A stretch of DNA of 64,000 nucleotides, taken from Eleginops maclovinus (lineage: Eukaryota; Chordata; Actinopteri; Perciformes; Eleginopidae). This document shows, piece by piece, positions 24,001 to 36,000 of the stretch. The stretch spans positions 20,016,518 through 20,080,517 of the forward strand of contig NC_086355.1 of the NCBI RefSeq assembly GCF_036324505.1, written 5' to 3'. The translations under genes and the position numbers were made by a program. Below the pieces are notes generated by a model, which did no database searches, was not told the origin of the DNA, and saw nothing but the letters and a program-made list of their open reading frames with translations. Position 1 is the stretch's first letter, and every line of letters starts with the position of its first letter.

Positions 24001-27000
24001 TCGGTGAAAAAAGTTTGGACACCCCCGCAGTACAGTTATCAACTGGGAAAGTCTTATGTTGATACCTATTAGTTAAAATGTATTCACCTGTAGCGTCTCG
24101 TTCCAAAGTTAGTTTCTGCAGCGTCAGTGAAACCCAAACTAGTTTCACCTTCATCCAAATGTTTTTAATCGAGGCAACATTTTCCTCTTTTTTCCCCTGA
24201 CCGTCGCAACAGTCTGACAGGACGCGGCCAGTGAGTAAACACGAGGGGGAGCAGGCAGACAACCGCAGGGTATTATCCTCTGCTTCACACTCTGCTGTAA
24301 TTGACACGGCTCTATTCATCAGGCAAACAAATGAGGCATGGACACGGCACCACGATGAGACGCATCATTAGTACTGATCGGCTGTGAAGGGCTCCAGCGT
24401 CTGTGTCTTTCACTGAACTCTCAACACAATCAAAGAGAAAGGTAAAAAATAACCACTCAGAGCCCTAGTGTTCAATGCTGCTGAGTCAAAGGGGATTGAA
24501 TGGTTCCTGGAAGAGGTCTGAATGCAGATGAAGACCCGGCTGCTGCACGGTGTTTCAGCCTGACCATATTGAACAGCGTGAACCAGGCTCAGTGTTTCAT
24601 CCTCACTCACAGACACAGTGACAACCCATTTCCCCGCTGTCACACAAAAGCCATTACTCCGGGGGAAAATGCATTTTACTGATGCAAGAAGAGCAATGAT
24701 ATTTGAGTTTCCAGGACAGAAAGGCTCCAAAAAAAAGAGACGTTTTGCGCGATGCAGTAGTTTCTACGCTGGGTTTATTGTGGGAGCTAACCTCTTTGCT
24801 CAACTTGTTGAAGAAGTGAAGGGTCTACTGGTAATGATTTTTGACTCTTTCTGTTCTTCCACGCTACTTACCGAGTTCATGAGGTAATTCGTGGCAGAAA
24901 ACAGCCACTGATGTGCTGATGCCTCCCGTCAGGTTTGCACTGAACGCAGCGCCTGCACACATAGAAAGATCAGGAAATGTTAGACAGGGGAGAGTCAGGT
25001 TTTTGCTTTTGTCTGGAAGTAGAGAAGATGGATTCAACTCGCATGTCTGTTCTGTTAGTCCAGCACAGAACCTGCCATAAAACAAAACACGTTTTCTCTA
25101 CAAAGATTCAACAAATGAGACATTCCTCAAAATGTTGACAACTTCAAGTCATTTATTTTATAGTGAGTGTTTTTGTTGTTATGGTACAATAATAGGGCGG
25201 GACTATACATTTGAATATTTTCTGTAGATAGATAATAGATTCTCACAGTGACTTAATTGGAGTGAATTTCCATTAATCGGGATAAGCCTAAATATTGTCA
25301 TGAGTGACTAAAAGAATCTCTCTAGTTCTTCATCAGAGAATGAAACAGGCTGATTTTAAAATATAGGAATTATATTTTTTCATATAATTCTATTAATCTT
25401 AAATTTAAGCAGGGGGACTTATTTATTATATCATTTATTTTTCACATAAAACAAATGTCAGTTATACTGTACCTCAGATGCAACATAAGTGAGTCCAGTT
25501 TAAAGCTTATTCTGATAATCATTGGGATAATATTGTTAATTGTTTAAAAAATAATAATCATATAATACAAATAAATAATAACAATTAATAATACAAAATG
25601 AGACTGAAAGCTCTGAGAGAATTCCAGTAAAGCTATTTAAACTAATAAACTTTGAAGCGGACCCCGCAGAAAACACAGCAGCAGACCCTCCTACCTATAG
25701 CAAGGCCGTCACTGAAGTTATGCATGCCGTCGCCCATGATGACCATCCAGGCGATGCTGGCGATCCCAGCGTCCTTCATCTCCTGGTCCGAGTGGCAGTT
25801 CCCCCCGTGGGAGTGACCGTGGCCGTGTGAGTGTCCGCGCTTCTTGGGCTTCTCCTTGTTTGGGGGCTCCTGGCTGGACACTGCAGGGGGCCAACGGGGT
25901 TTTGTTGGTGGGCGAGTCGGGCGTCTGGAGCTCTGAGAGCTGCGTGTCATTGTGACCATTGTCACAGGAGACGGCGGTGCCTTCAGGGTCTGGAAGGAGA
26001 GAGGAGGTGTTAAAATGATGAATCAGGTCAGGGACATGGTAAATATGTTGTGTAATAGGTTATAAAATACATTTATATACACGTTTTAGAGAAGAAATGC
26101 TGCAGTGAGAAGCAATTTGGTGTTTCGGTGTCATGTGGCTCTGCCTTTTCATGAGACAAGGTGTCAGTCTATTAACTCAAATGGGAGGATTGAACGTGAA
26201 CACAGACAATGACCGATTACCTAGAGTTACCAAAGTATATACTGGACCCATTTTCACACATATTTTCTGAACACTTTGACACAAATAGTACTTTCCAGAC
26301 AGAATAATTAGAAGAGATTAACTTTCTTGAGGTCTAATTTGTGTTTCAGCAACACAACTTTGTGAGATCTTCCAACACAGAACGCTAACGATTGTCAAAC
26401 AGTGTCAAACTTCAAAGCTAACATCAACTAGCATTGCCAAAAGCTAAGCTAACTCATTTTCATAATCCTAAACACGGTTGTTAGCCATGTAAATATGTCA
26501 TGATAGCATGATAAAATAAAAGTACTTTAGATTACACCTATTCAGGAGACAGGAAGTGTATACCATTTCATTCATTGGCCTGCATTCTATTATCCACTTA
26601 TGTTTGAATATGTTTGATAGAAATTCACAGGTATGGCACAGGTAAAGATGCACAAAATATGGACAAGCTGTAGGTGAGAACAACATTTCTCAGGAAATTA
26701 TTGAGCAGTGTGTTTAACATCTTAATCATTATATATTACCAACAAAATCAGCAGACCGTTGTGTTTTACTTTGGAAGCCTGGTGCTCGGGGGTGTGGGTT
26801 TTCAAAACTGGACCTGTTAGCTGCCCAAAAACAACAACATTCTGTGTGAACTCTTCTTACCTTCACTGAGAGGCTTCAGGTGCAGCCACTCTGCATCCGA
26901 GCGGCGGTTTAATTTGTGATCTGACAACTTCCTGCCGATGGTGCCCTCCACATTAGCCTTCTTCGCGCCCTGCGAACAGAGACAAGTTTATAATCCGACT

Positions 27001-30000
27001 AAAGAAATGCAACACATACTGAGAGACCACAGCAGACAGAAGCAGCGCCTCTCACCCTGTGGTCTTTGTAGTGCTGAAACATGCCGATGCAGTGTTCGAT
27101 GATGAAGAGGAGGTAGATGCCAGCTAGCGCCGTGAGGCCCTTCCACACCCCATCAAAGTCCGTCAGCAGATCAGTGTTTTTCTCCTCCTTGTACTCGCCG
27201 TGGTCGTGCTGCCCCAGAGACTGTGGATGGGGAGAGGGAGACTTTATCAGAACAGATTTCACACATTTCTGATGTCGAGAGGACGAACGGAATGAGCGGT
27301 GTGGGCAAGGCAGGAAGTAGTCAGAGTCAGTCAGGTACGACCAGAAGCTCTAATTCTTCAAATGAAGGATACATAGTATATAGTAGGAATATAATTAAAT
27401 GTTTGCACAGTCACTCAAAATATGTGAATGCAGGTGAGTAAAACATAACTGAATATATTAACCTTCCATTTAAGAAACAAATATGTTACTTTGATTGACG
27501 TGCCTATCACCTGCCTGATGAACACGTCCTTTATTTAACCACATAAAAAGAGGATTACAATCTCTTTTTCAAGTGTGACCTGGCTAAGATGTTACTATAA
27601 TCATATTAAAGTCATTAAATGAGTCTGAATAAAATATCAAGACAGCAAATCTGATATTTTATGACATGCAGGAAGCGAGCCATGACATCTCAGCTGGCCT
27701 GTGATTGTCTGATTGGAGTGTAATCCTTATTTTACAACCCAGCTCCGATGAATCACACCTTGACTTAATAAAGTTCGATATAGTTACTTTATACAAAGTC
27801 CTACTTTTTGAAAAAAACAAGTTTGAAATCATTTAAAAACCTTTCATTTTATACACTTTTTTTTGTTTTATGGCTTTTTGGAATGTATGTACAGTTGTAA
27901 TGTAGGTGTATGTCCGTATGAAAATGCATTGGTGCATGTTTGTATACAGATTTAACCTATTTTATAATGTTTTTGTTTACCTTTATTTTTGTAATTCATG
28001 TACATTCTGCTTCTATTCGCATGTTGACTAGGAGCATTAGTGTTGCTAAAATCTAACTTCAAAAAGATCTTCTACATGTATTTGTATACCCAATCTATAC
28101 TCACGTGAGGCAGCAGGTGAAGCAGAGCGTCTCCACTCAGGGTTCCCACGGCCAGCGCCACCAGGAAGGTGAGCAGGAACTTGAAACAGGACTGTTTGAG
28201 GATGGGAACGAGCACCACGCCCAGCAGAGACAGCAGGCTGATGATGGTGATTGAGACGAACCCCCACAGCCACACCCACACTGCAGAGAGAAAGGGAGAC
28301 AGATGTGAGACAGGTACTATTCACTCTACAGGATGAGCACGGCCACACCCAATGTTTTGCAGATGTCATTTTATTGTGAAAGTCCATAAAAAGAACTCCA
28401 TCAGCCGCAGCGTCACCCTCCTTTAACCGCTGGCTTAAGATATTTTTCTGCCCCTCCTGTTCCCATTTGAAGGTAAGCATCCTCCAGAGAATCTCAAGCC
28501 CTGTGTCCTTGTGATGACACATGATGCCTGAAGCCAGAAATGTGAAGTGACATTTCAGCAGAATTCCACTCTCCTCATTTGTTATGTTCAAGGCCGCAGA
28601 CGTGAGGCAAGAGAGGATAAAAAAAGAGGGAAAAGGTACACTATCATTTAAACTGTCAGTCCGTCTGTCAGAGAAAGAAAACTTCTGGATTCCTTCGTCA
28701 CAGAGGACAGAATATTTAATGCCGTATGAAATTCAATGTCACGCTAAAGCTGCTGGGTCCCGGACTGCAGACGTTCAGCTATACGATGAGTATTGACTGG
28801 AGCACAGGGAGCAGATAATGCACATCTTCCAGACCATTTTATTCAGTGAGGCCTTTCAGGACAACAAACTGTAGCAATAGTCGGAAAGTGAGTCATTTAC
28901 CACGTTAGATGGCTGTAATAGGCTTGGCGCCAACAAATATGGCCTGGAGCAGAATGTCTTGCCAGAGAAAAACAAGCTGTGAATTTTGGAAATGATAACG
29001 TCTATGTCTCATGGATAAATAGTGACTCTAGAAAGAGTTCCTGTATGATCACATGACACGAGAACAACCCTGCTCCCTACTGCTGTAATCTAATTCGCCT
29101 CGTGTAATTAAAAAACGTATACAACATTGAATTCAAGGACTTTTAAGGCCATAAGCAGAAGAAAAGTTGTGCACAGTATTCAAAATGTGATGTTGTTTAT
29201 GGTCGTTCTAAAGGTTACATACACATGTAAAAAAATGCAATCAAATTCTCAATAAAAAAAGTAAAGAAAGGAAGAAAAAAAAGTATATATATATTCCCTA
29301 AAAGGCCCTAATAAAAATGAATACACACTCACACACACTAGTGTTCATACCTGAGATTTATAGTAACTACTATTAATTACTATAAAACCTATTAAGTGTA
29401 TGTAATATTAACTTTAAACACATGAAAGCTTCGTATAATAATAAGGCAGGAAGTAATTTGTCAATTACATTTTCTCCTTTCTGCTCAATATTTTTCTTGC
29501 TATTTGAAACTGATAGAGCTTAATTCATTTGAACCTAAACTGCCATCCATCTAGAGGGAGGAAATGACAACAGCCCACTTCCTGTTCTGATCTCACCGGC
29601 CCCAGGTGGCGTCTGATGTGAGAGGATCTGAAACATGTCTCATGTCTGACAGAGCGCTCTTTAGAGAGACTGAATCAAGCTGTTACTGTCCCATTAACCA
29701 GCTGTAGGATTTGTAAAAATGACAGAAGAACCCCCCTCGCCCTCCATCAGCTGCAGTTCCTCCCGGGGGATTCTGAGGCCTGATGCTTCCAGTGCTGATT
29801 CCCGACACTTGTCATTAGGTTATAGGAAGTGCGCAGCTCCCGACGCTCACTACGGGTTTATGTGTTATAATATGGGGGGCATTCGGGGCTTGGGTGATGG
29901 TGTTAATCACTCTAAAATCTCCCAGGTTCAGGTAGGTGGAGATCTGGTCACCCAAAGTAACCCTGTTACTAAGAAGTGACGTGAGTTTGCGCATATTATT

Positions 30001-33000
30001 ATTTTGTAGTTCAATTTAAACACTCCTCGGGTACGTAAACCAAAAGGGATTTGGATATGACGATAAAGGCTTTAAAGTTGTTTTCTATAGAGGCAATGCT
30101 AAAACTACATTTGAATAAAAACATTTCTTTATATCTGCAACAATCAATGTGTGCTGCTATTTTTTTTTTTTTAAACTGCCGTTTCCATTTACTTGATTGT
30201 ATGTTTCATAAGAGGATAATTTAAGGCTAGGCTAGCTCTGGTCCCCTCGCAAATGACTAAATAAATGAGGAGGGGACTGCTTCATTTAAACCTTTAAAGA
30301 TGTGTAGTTTACATGAGTGATTATGGAGATCAAACCCCATTTTTTCAAGGATTATATTCAAGCATTCACTTGATTTTTCCAAACTTTTAAGACTCTGTTA
30401 TAAACCTGCCTCAGTGGATAGCAACAACAGAGCACCATCCTCATTCTGGACTCATTGAGCTGTTTGAATCTAAAGCAAAAGGTACAATATTCAGGAACAG
30501 ACAGCTCTCTCAAGCGTTACTGTTTGTATTTACGGAACTGGACAGGACACGGCACAAGTATGTAAATGCAGCGCACATTTGTTTTGACAATATACAAATG
30601 AATGCATAAAAATGTCATTTTGAAGTACTGTTAACATGCGCAAAGCATTTAAATTAGATATCCAAGATGGGGTTATATTTATGTAAATTATATTAGCGTT
30701 AATGTCTGACTTGTATTGAGGTTGGGCATATCTCTTTGTATTTTTTAAAGCATCTGTGATCTTTACTGTTTCTCTACAAATCATAATGTGGGTTTGTGCA
30801 TTTATTATGCTAAATAATGAAGGCACCTAGGTCTTGTGGTCAGTGTATCCGGGAAGATTCCAGTGTTGCAGATGAAATGGGAAACTACTGGTCAAATTAT
30901 TTCTGTGTATACAATTGAACATTATTTATTATGATTATGATTATTATTATTATTATTTAAACGGTTGATAAGATGGCTATATAAGGCCTACATATTCTAA
31001 GTAAAACGGAATAAAAACTATTTGTTAACAAACCAAAGTACATGTAGGCCCATCTGGCTCATAACATGTTAGTTAAACCGCGCTGCTGCCGACTTTAATC
31101 TGCTGAGAGAATCGTTCTTCTGCTGGCACAGTAAGACTGCGATCAAAAATCCCTCGGCCAGTTGGCCTTTTGGGAACGATTTAGCTTGAAACACTTATTA
31201 GAACTTTGCAGGTTGGAATATTGTCTTCACAGCCATGGCAACTTGTCGTTTGTGACATCGATAGTACAGGCTGGTGTTGACTCGTTTAGATCAACTTATT
31301 TTAATGCACTTTTAATTTTGTTAAGGGGAATTATTTTCACTTAATGTTATGACCAGAGAGGTTTAAATTTGTTGGACTGTTACGAGTACCTTTTTCCCAA
31401 TTTTCCTATTCCAAATCCTGTGAGTACCAGCTAACGGAAAAGCTGGACCACATCGGTTAAACACGGTACATATTTTGTGGAGAACATTATCATTAGCAAG
31501 TACAAGCTAAGGTAATTTCCTCATCATGTTTGAAAATGTCTTCAATAACCCTCGCTTTCTCTTCTCTACAGAAATAAAAGATGGCGCGGTCGAATGCTTT
31601 CTTATTTGTCTCACGGAGCGGCAACACCATGCAGCCCTGAGAGACGTCTGAACATCCGGCAGCAGTACATCACCGCGGGTCCTTCACACTCACACAGCTC
31701 ATCTACTTCTCCCATTCATTACCTTTACGCAGTTGTGCTTTTGTGTGTAGCCATGAAGGTGTGCTGGGGGGGGGATAAGGGAACAGAAGAGAGGGAGGGA
31801 AAGGAGACCCACCGGTCTGTGTCTTCTCTCCAATTACGCATCCCCTGTGAGCCGTGGCTCAGAAAAATGGCTCAGGGTGTCGCTTAGGCTCTCCTAATTG
31901 GCACAGCGCAAAAAAAAGAGAGGGGAGTGGGGACCGGAGAGAAGCCGACTGCAAAATTTCCCCAGCTCCCCCATGGTTGGCGGCGGGAGGTAAAGGAGAG
32001 TTGGTCCATGGCGCGTGGCGATGCCTGTGGTCTACTCGCGGTGCACAATAGCAGACAATCTAGCGACAGTGGTTTCCCACTAATGAGGAGCCACGCCTGC
32101 CCTTTTGACTCGTTCCCCGATGCGTTCCTTGGCATCATTACCAATTTCAAGACTGTTTCCAGCGCGTGTGATGGGGAAGTGTGTGTAATTATTAAAGATT
32201 TAAAAAGGGTGAAGTGTTTGGGAATTCCTCCAATCTCACGGTTGAACTTTTCGGTCTTCAAGTGTTCACAGAAACTTTAGCAGCTAAAATAGTTTCGGTC
32301 ATAAAAGTGGCACTTTGGACCTCTCATTAAAAATAAATCGGGATGTGCAGAACATCTTATGACTCGCTTTGTTGTTTACAGTGACAGTTCCCAAACTATT
32401 TTGCATAATGTAAGTGAAAACTTTATAATAAAGAACATAGGAACAAAAGGTGGAAAGGCAGTGTGGTCAGATTGATAATCATACAGTGCATTTTCCTTCC
32501 AGGTGGCTGGCTCTATTCCTAGAGATTTAATGCACATTAATTTTTAGAGCAGCTATGGTTTCATTTTTTGGGGTGTGCACAGACCTTGGTTCCTTGTTTG
32601 ATTTGTATTCAGTTTTTATGGCTGTATGACCTTTATTTCAACCTGTAACTCATTAACTTTAAAACGCTGTGATTTTATCATTTGAATTCTCATAAAGTGG
32701 GAAACACTGAGCGGTCCCAGAGAGAGAGAGAGAGGCGGGCTTTAGAGCGATCTTCATCTTTAACAGCTGATCTTTCAACCTCTTCCTCTGTTTTCAGAAT
32801 TCTGTTAATCCTGGGATTTGGAAACTAAAAGTTATCAATGGTAAAGATGTCTTTTTTTAACGTAAATGAGATGGGTCCATGGATAAGTATTTTTGGTGGT
32901 ATAATACACATATTAAAGCCACTAATTTGCAGTCATGACAACTATTCTTACCAAATAATCGGGGCACATCAAGCACCCTTTGAAAGTGCTGCAGTTAGGC

Positions 33001-36000
33001 GTGTTTCTATGACATAATGTACTCTATTAACAACTGCTTGAGATATGGCAAATTTCGGCTCCCTGGAGAATATGGACACATGGCAGCCTGGCTTTTTTTC
33101 CCACTGCTCTCATTTTTGGCTCTTTATTTTTTTTTTCGAGATAATGTTGTGCTGTGTTAATGCATGTTCTGCATTTCTTCACACTTTGCCAGTTGAACCT
33201 TAGCTCCTATAGTTAGTCTTTAATATATTTGCTTATACAATGTACAGACACCTAAAATGTCCCTATTGAAACCCCATTTTTGTATTCAAGAGCATAAATC
33301 CATGCATCCTGTTATATCAGCCTTTCAATTTAGAGCACTGGCTTCCAAATTTCCAACATTGAGCCATTTTCCCCATGTTTGGCTAAGGCGCAAATACATG
33401 TTTTTCAAAGTTTCAAGCCCACAAAATTAAAAAAACAAAAACATCATTGTTGTTTCTAACCATAAAAATATCGAGGACTGTGAAAAAGCATCCCAGCATT
33501 TACAGCAGGCTTACACTGAAACTGTGATTTCTGAATCAGGTTGTTTCTTTTACTCTCCTTCTTTCTGTAGAGGAGGTATAGAAACCGTAACTCCACATGT
33601 ATTTGTTGTTTGAGGTGCAATATACTGTATGACTCAATAGCGTTAAGACATGAAGACATTATTATTTTCCGCTTCGCTCTAATGCATTATGTTCGATGGA
33701 AAGTGGGCGGGCCTTAGTTTTGACTGGAAGGGCCATAAGCGCCCTCATACTATGTTGTTCTATAAAAAAAACCTGATTTAGCAAACAGACTATATCTTCT
33801 TTTTCATTCTATTACTCTGACAAAAAAAACCACTTTCACTTTCAAAGGGTTAAATCCTAAAGTTCAATGGATATTTGGTAGTAAATAACAAGTGATTAAT
33901 GAATGTTGAAAAGAATATTAATATAAGGTTTATATGTTTGCCCTTTCAGTGGAAGTTTTTTTGAAATTTGACAATGCACAAAACAATATGCAATAAAATC
34001 AGTGCTGTTGCTATTTGTTGATAAACCTCATACTGTAAACGTTGATTTAAATCCCCATACCAAAAATATACATTTTGTATGATAAAAGGCAACAGTGGCT
34101 TTAAGTAAACAAGCTTTCAATTAATGAGTTGAATAAAGAATGTATGATATTTAAGGCTTGTATTTACACTTGACTCATTAAAAATATTGAACTTTGTGAA
34201 AGTGGAATATTATATAAATATATAATTTGTATAGCTCTTATCTTTCAAAGACACTACATCAAAGTGACTATTTTGAAGTGTGGCCCCAGGGTTAATATAT
34301 TCAGTGTCTTTCAAACCTGCTGATAGCCATTAGTCATGCGTGTGCTCACTGGGACGGTGCTTGTCTGAAACAATGAATCAATGTATTATCTCACTATATG
34401 GTTGATACAGAAACTCCAACAATCATTGCCAAAAAAAGTCATGCTTGTGTTTTCCTGCAAACAATGCCTATAAATGCATTTAACTGCAGTTTCAAGAAGT
34501 GTATAAACAAATAAGAACCACGCTTTCCACAAAAATGCCTGGTTGTTTTGAGAATCATTTCCAAGTATAAATAAAGGCTAAACGGAGGTGACTGTGCGAG
34601 TGTGTGGTGGGGTGGTTTCCGACTTGGCAATGTGTTATCAAGACCAAAGAGCATGGTTAACAACACACTTTTATAACCAGACTGTGCTTCAGTTTGGTGC
34701 AACTGTAAAACTGAAGAGCTCTAACCAACATTTCTCCAACTACATCGAAGCCATTAGACCGATGCTGTCTTTATCTGTTAAAAGTTAATTATGTTACATC
34801 TGCAGAAATACAAGAAGCTTGAGATTAGTCACCAACAGCTTACTCATTAGGTCTGTAAGCTCTAAAATTACCTTCAGTATCCTGTTTGTATTTCCTCAGC
34901 TAATGTCAGTGTTCAGGTTACGTGTGAGTGAGTGAATCTGATTATCTGCTCTAGATAGCAGAAAGAGAGAAAACTGCTCTATCATTGCGGCCAAAATGAA
35001 TAAAAGAATGAGCAAACAAAAGTGGAGATTCTCAGAGGAACCCCTTGCTAACCTCAAATGTTATCACTATAAAATACAGCTTGATTATTTCAATAAACAT
35101 TCTATTATACAGGTCTCGCCCCGAGAGAGTAGCTCCAGGTTATTCCTCCTGATAGCATCACATAAAAAACCTAATGGTTTATTATATGATGTCTCTGTGG
35201 TTTCCTGCTTAAAGCAGATAAGGATTTACAACTGACTGCATCGTTCTCATACACCAAATTACTATTGCAATGAATGTTAATGGAAAAATAGTTGTTCAGT
35301 TCACTTATCCATTATTTTAATAGAATAGAATCTTGTTTATTGATTCAATAATATCTCACCTTCCAAGTTTCATTTAATTATTGAAAGTGTTGGCTCTTTA
35401 CGAATCTCTATTATTTGGATTAGAGATCCAATTGGGATTTCATCAATGATGGGTTTAAACTTACTTGATCCATTGAGCTTAAGTATCGTTGGGTTAGGTC
35501 TGTCTGGCCAAAATATTGGGGACAAGATCACCATTGTTCTAGGGCTGTTCCAGAATTCGGAAACACTGACATCTAAATTGTAATTCAACACTTGAATGCT
35601 GTGCAGTTTCCTTTTATGCATATCTATTCATGCTGTTTAAACTTGTTATTTCTGATTTAGGCTTCTTAGAATTTCTTGATTTTTATAGGTTAATGGCCTC
35701 ATAAAATATGACAGCAGGCATCTAAAGCTTTCACTCAACATATTAATACAAGCTTCACACGTAAGAAGAAATTACTTTAAGTACAGCCCAACAATTTTTT
35801 AGAACAGACCAACAGCTAACGCTGAGCTTTACATTTGAGTTACGTCGCTCTGTAATAAGCTATTCATTTTTAATATCAATATAAGTTAAAACAAAAACAT
35901 ACACCAGGAAGTTGTCAGCAATAAAAAAGCTTTCCGTTCTAAACTCATGGCACGACAGCTACAAGCATTTTTGACGACAAGAAAAAGGTGTATCTGAGGT

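Larger units (their letters stand above)
18338..24871 (-). other. SLC39A10 intron 8-7, with hAT elements
   Basis: This 6.5-kb intron holds a 2.9-kb hAT transposon and an adjacent hAT MITE at 20624-24035. The segment 19380-20170 is GC-rich non-coding sequence of unknown role. Otherwise I see only short frames without domains. Confidence 0.8.

Noticed and set aside
35370..35621. 83-codon minus-strand frame in the large SLC39A10 intron
   Set aside because: It looks somewhat protein-like, but no domain, splice site or paralog can be recognised; left as non-coding.
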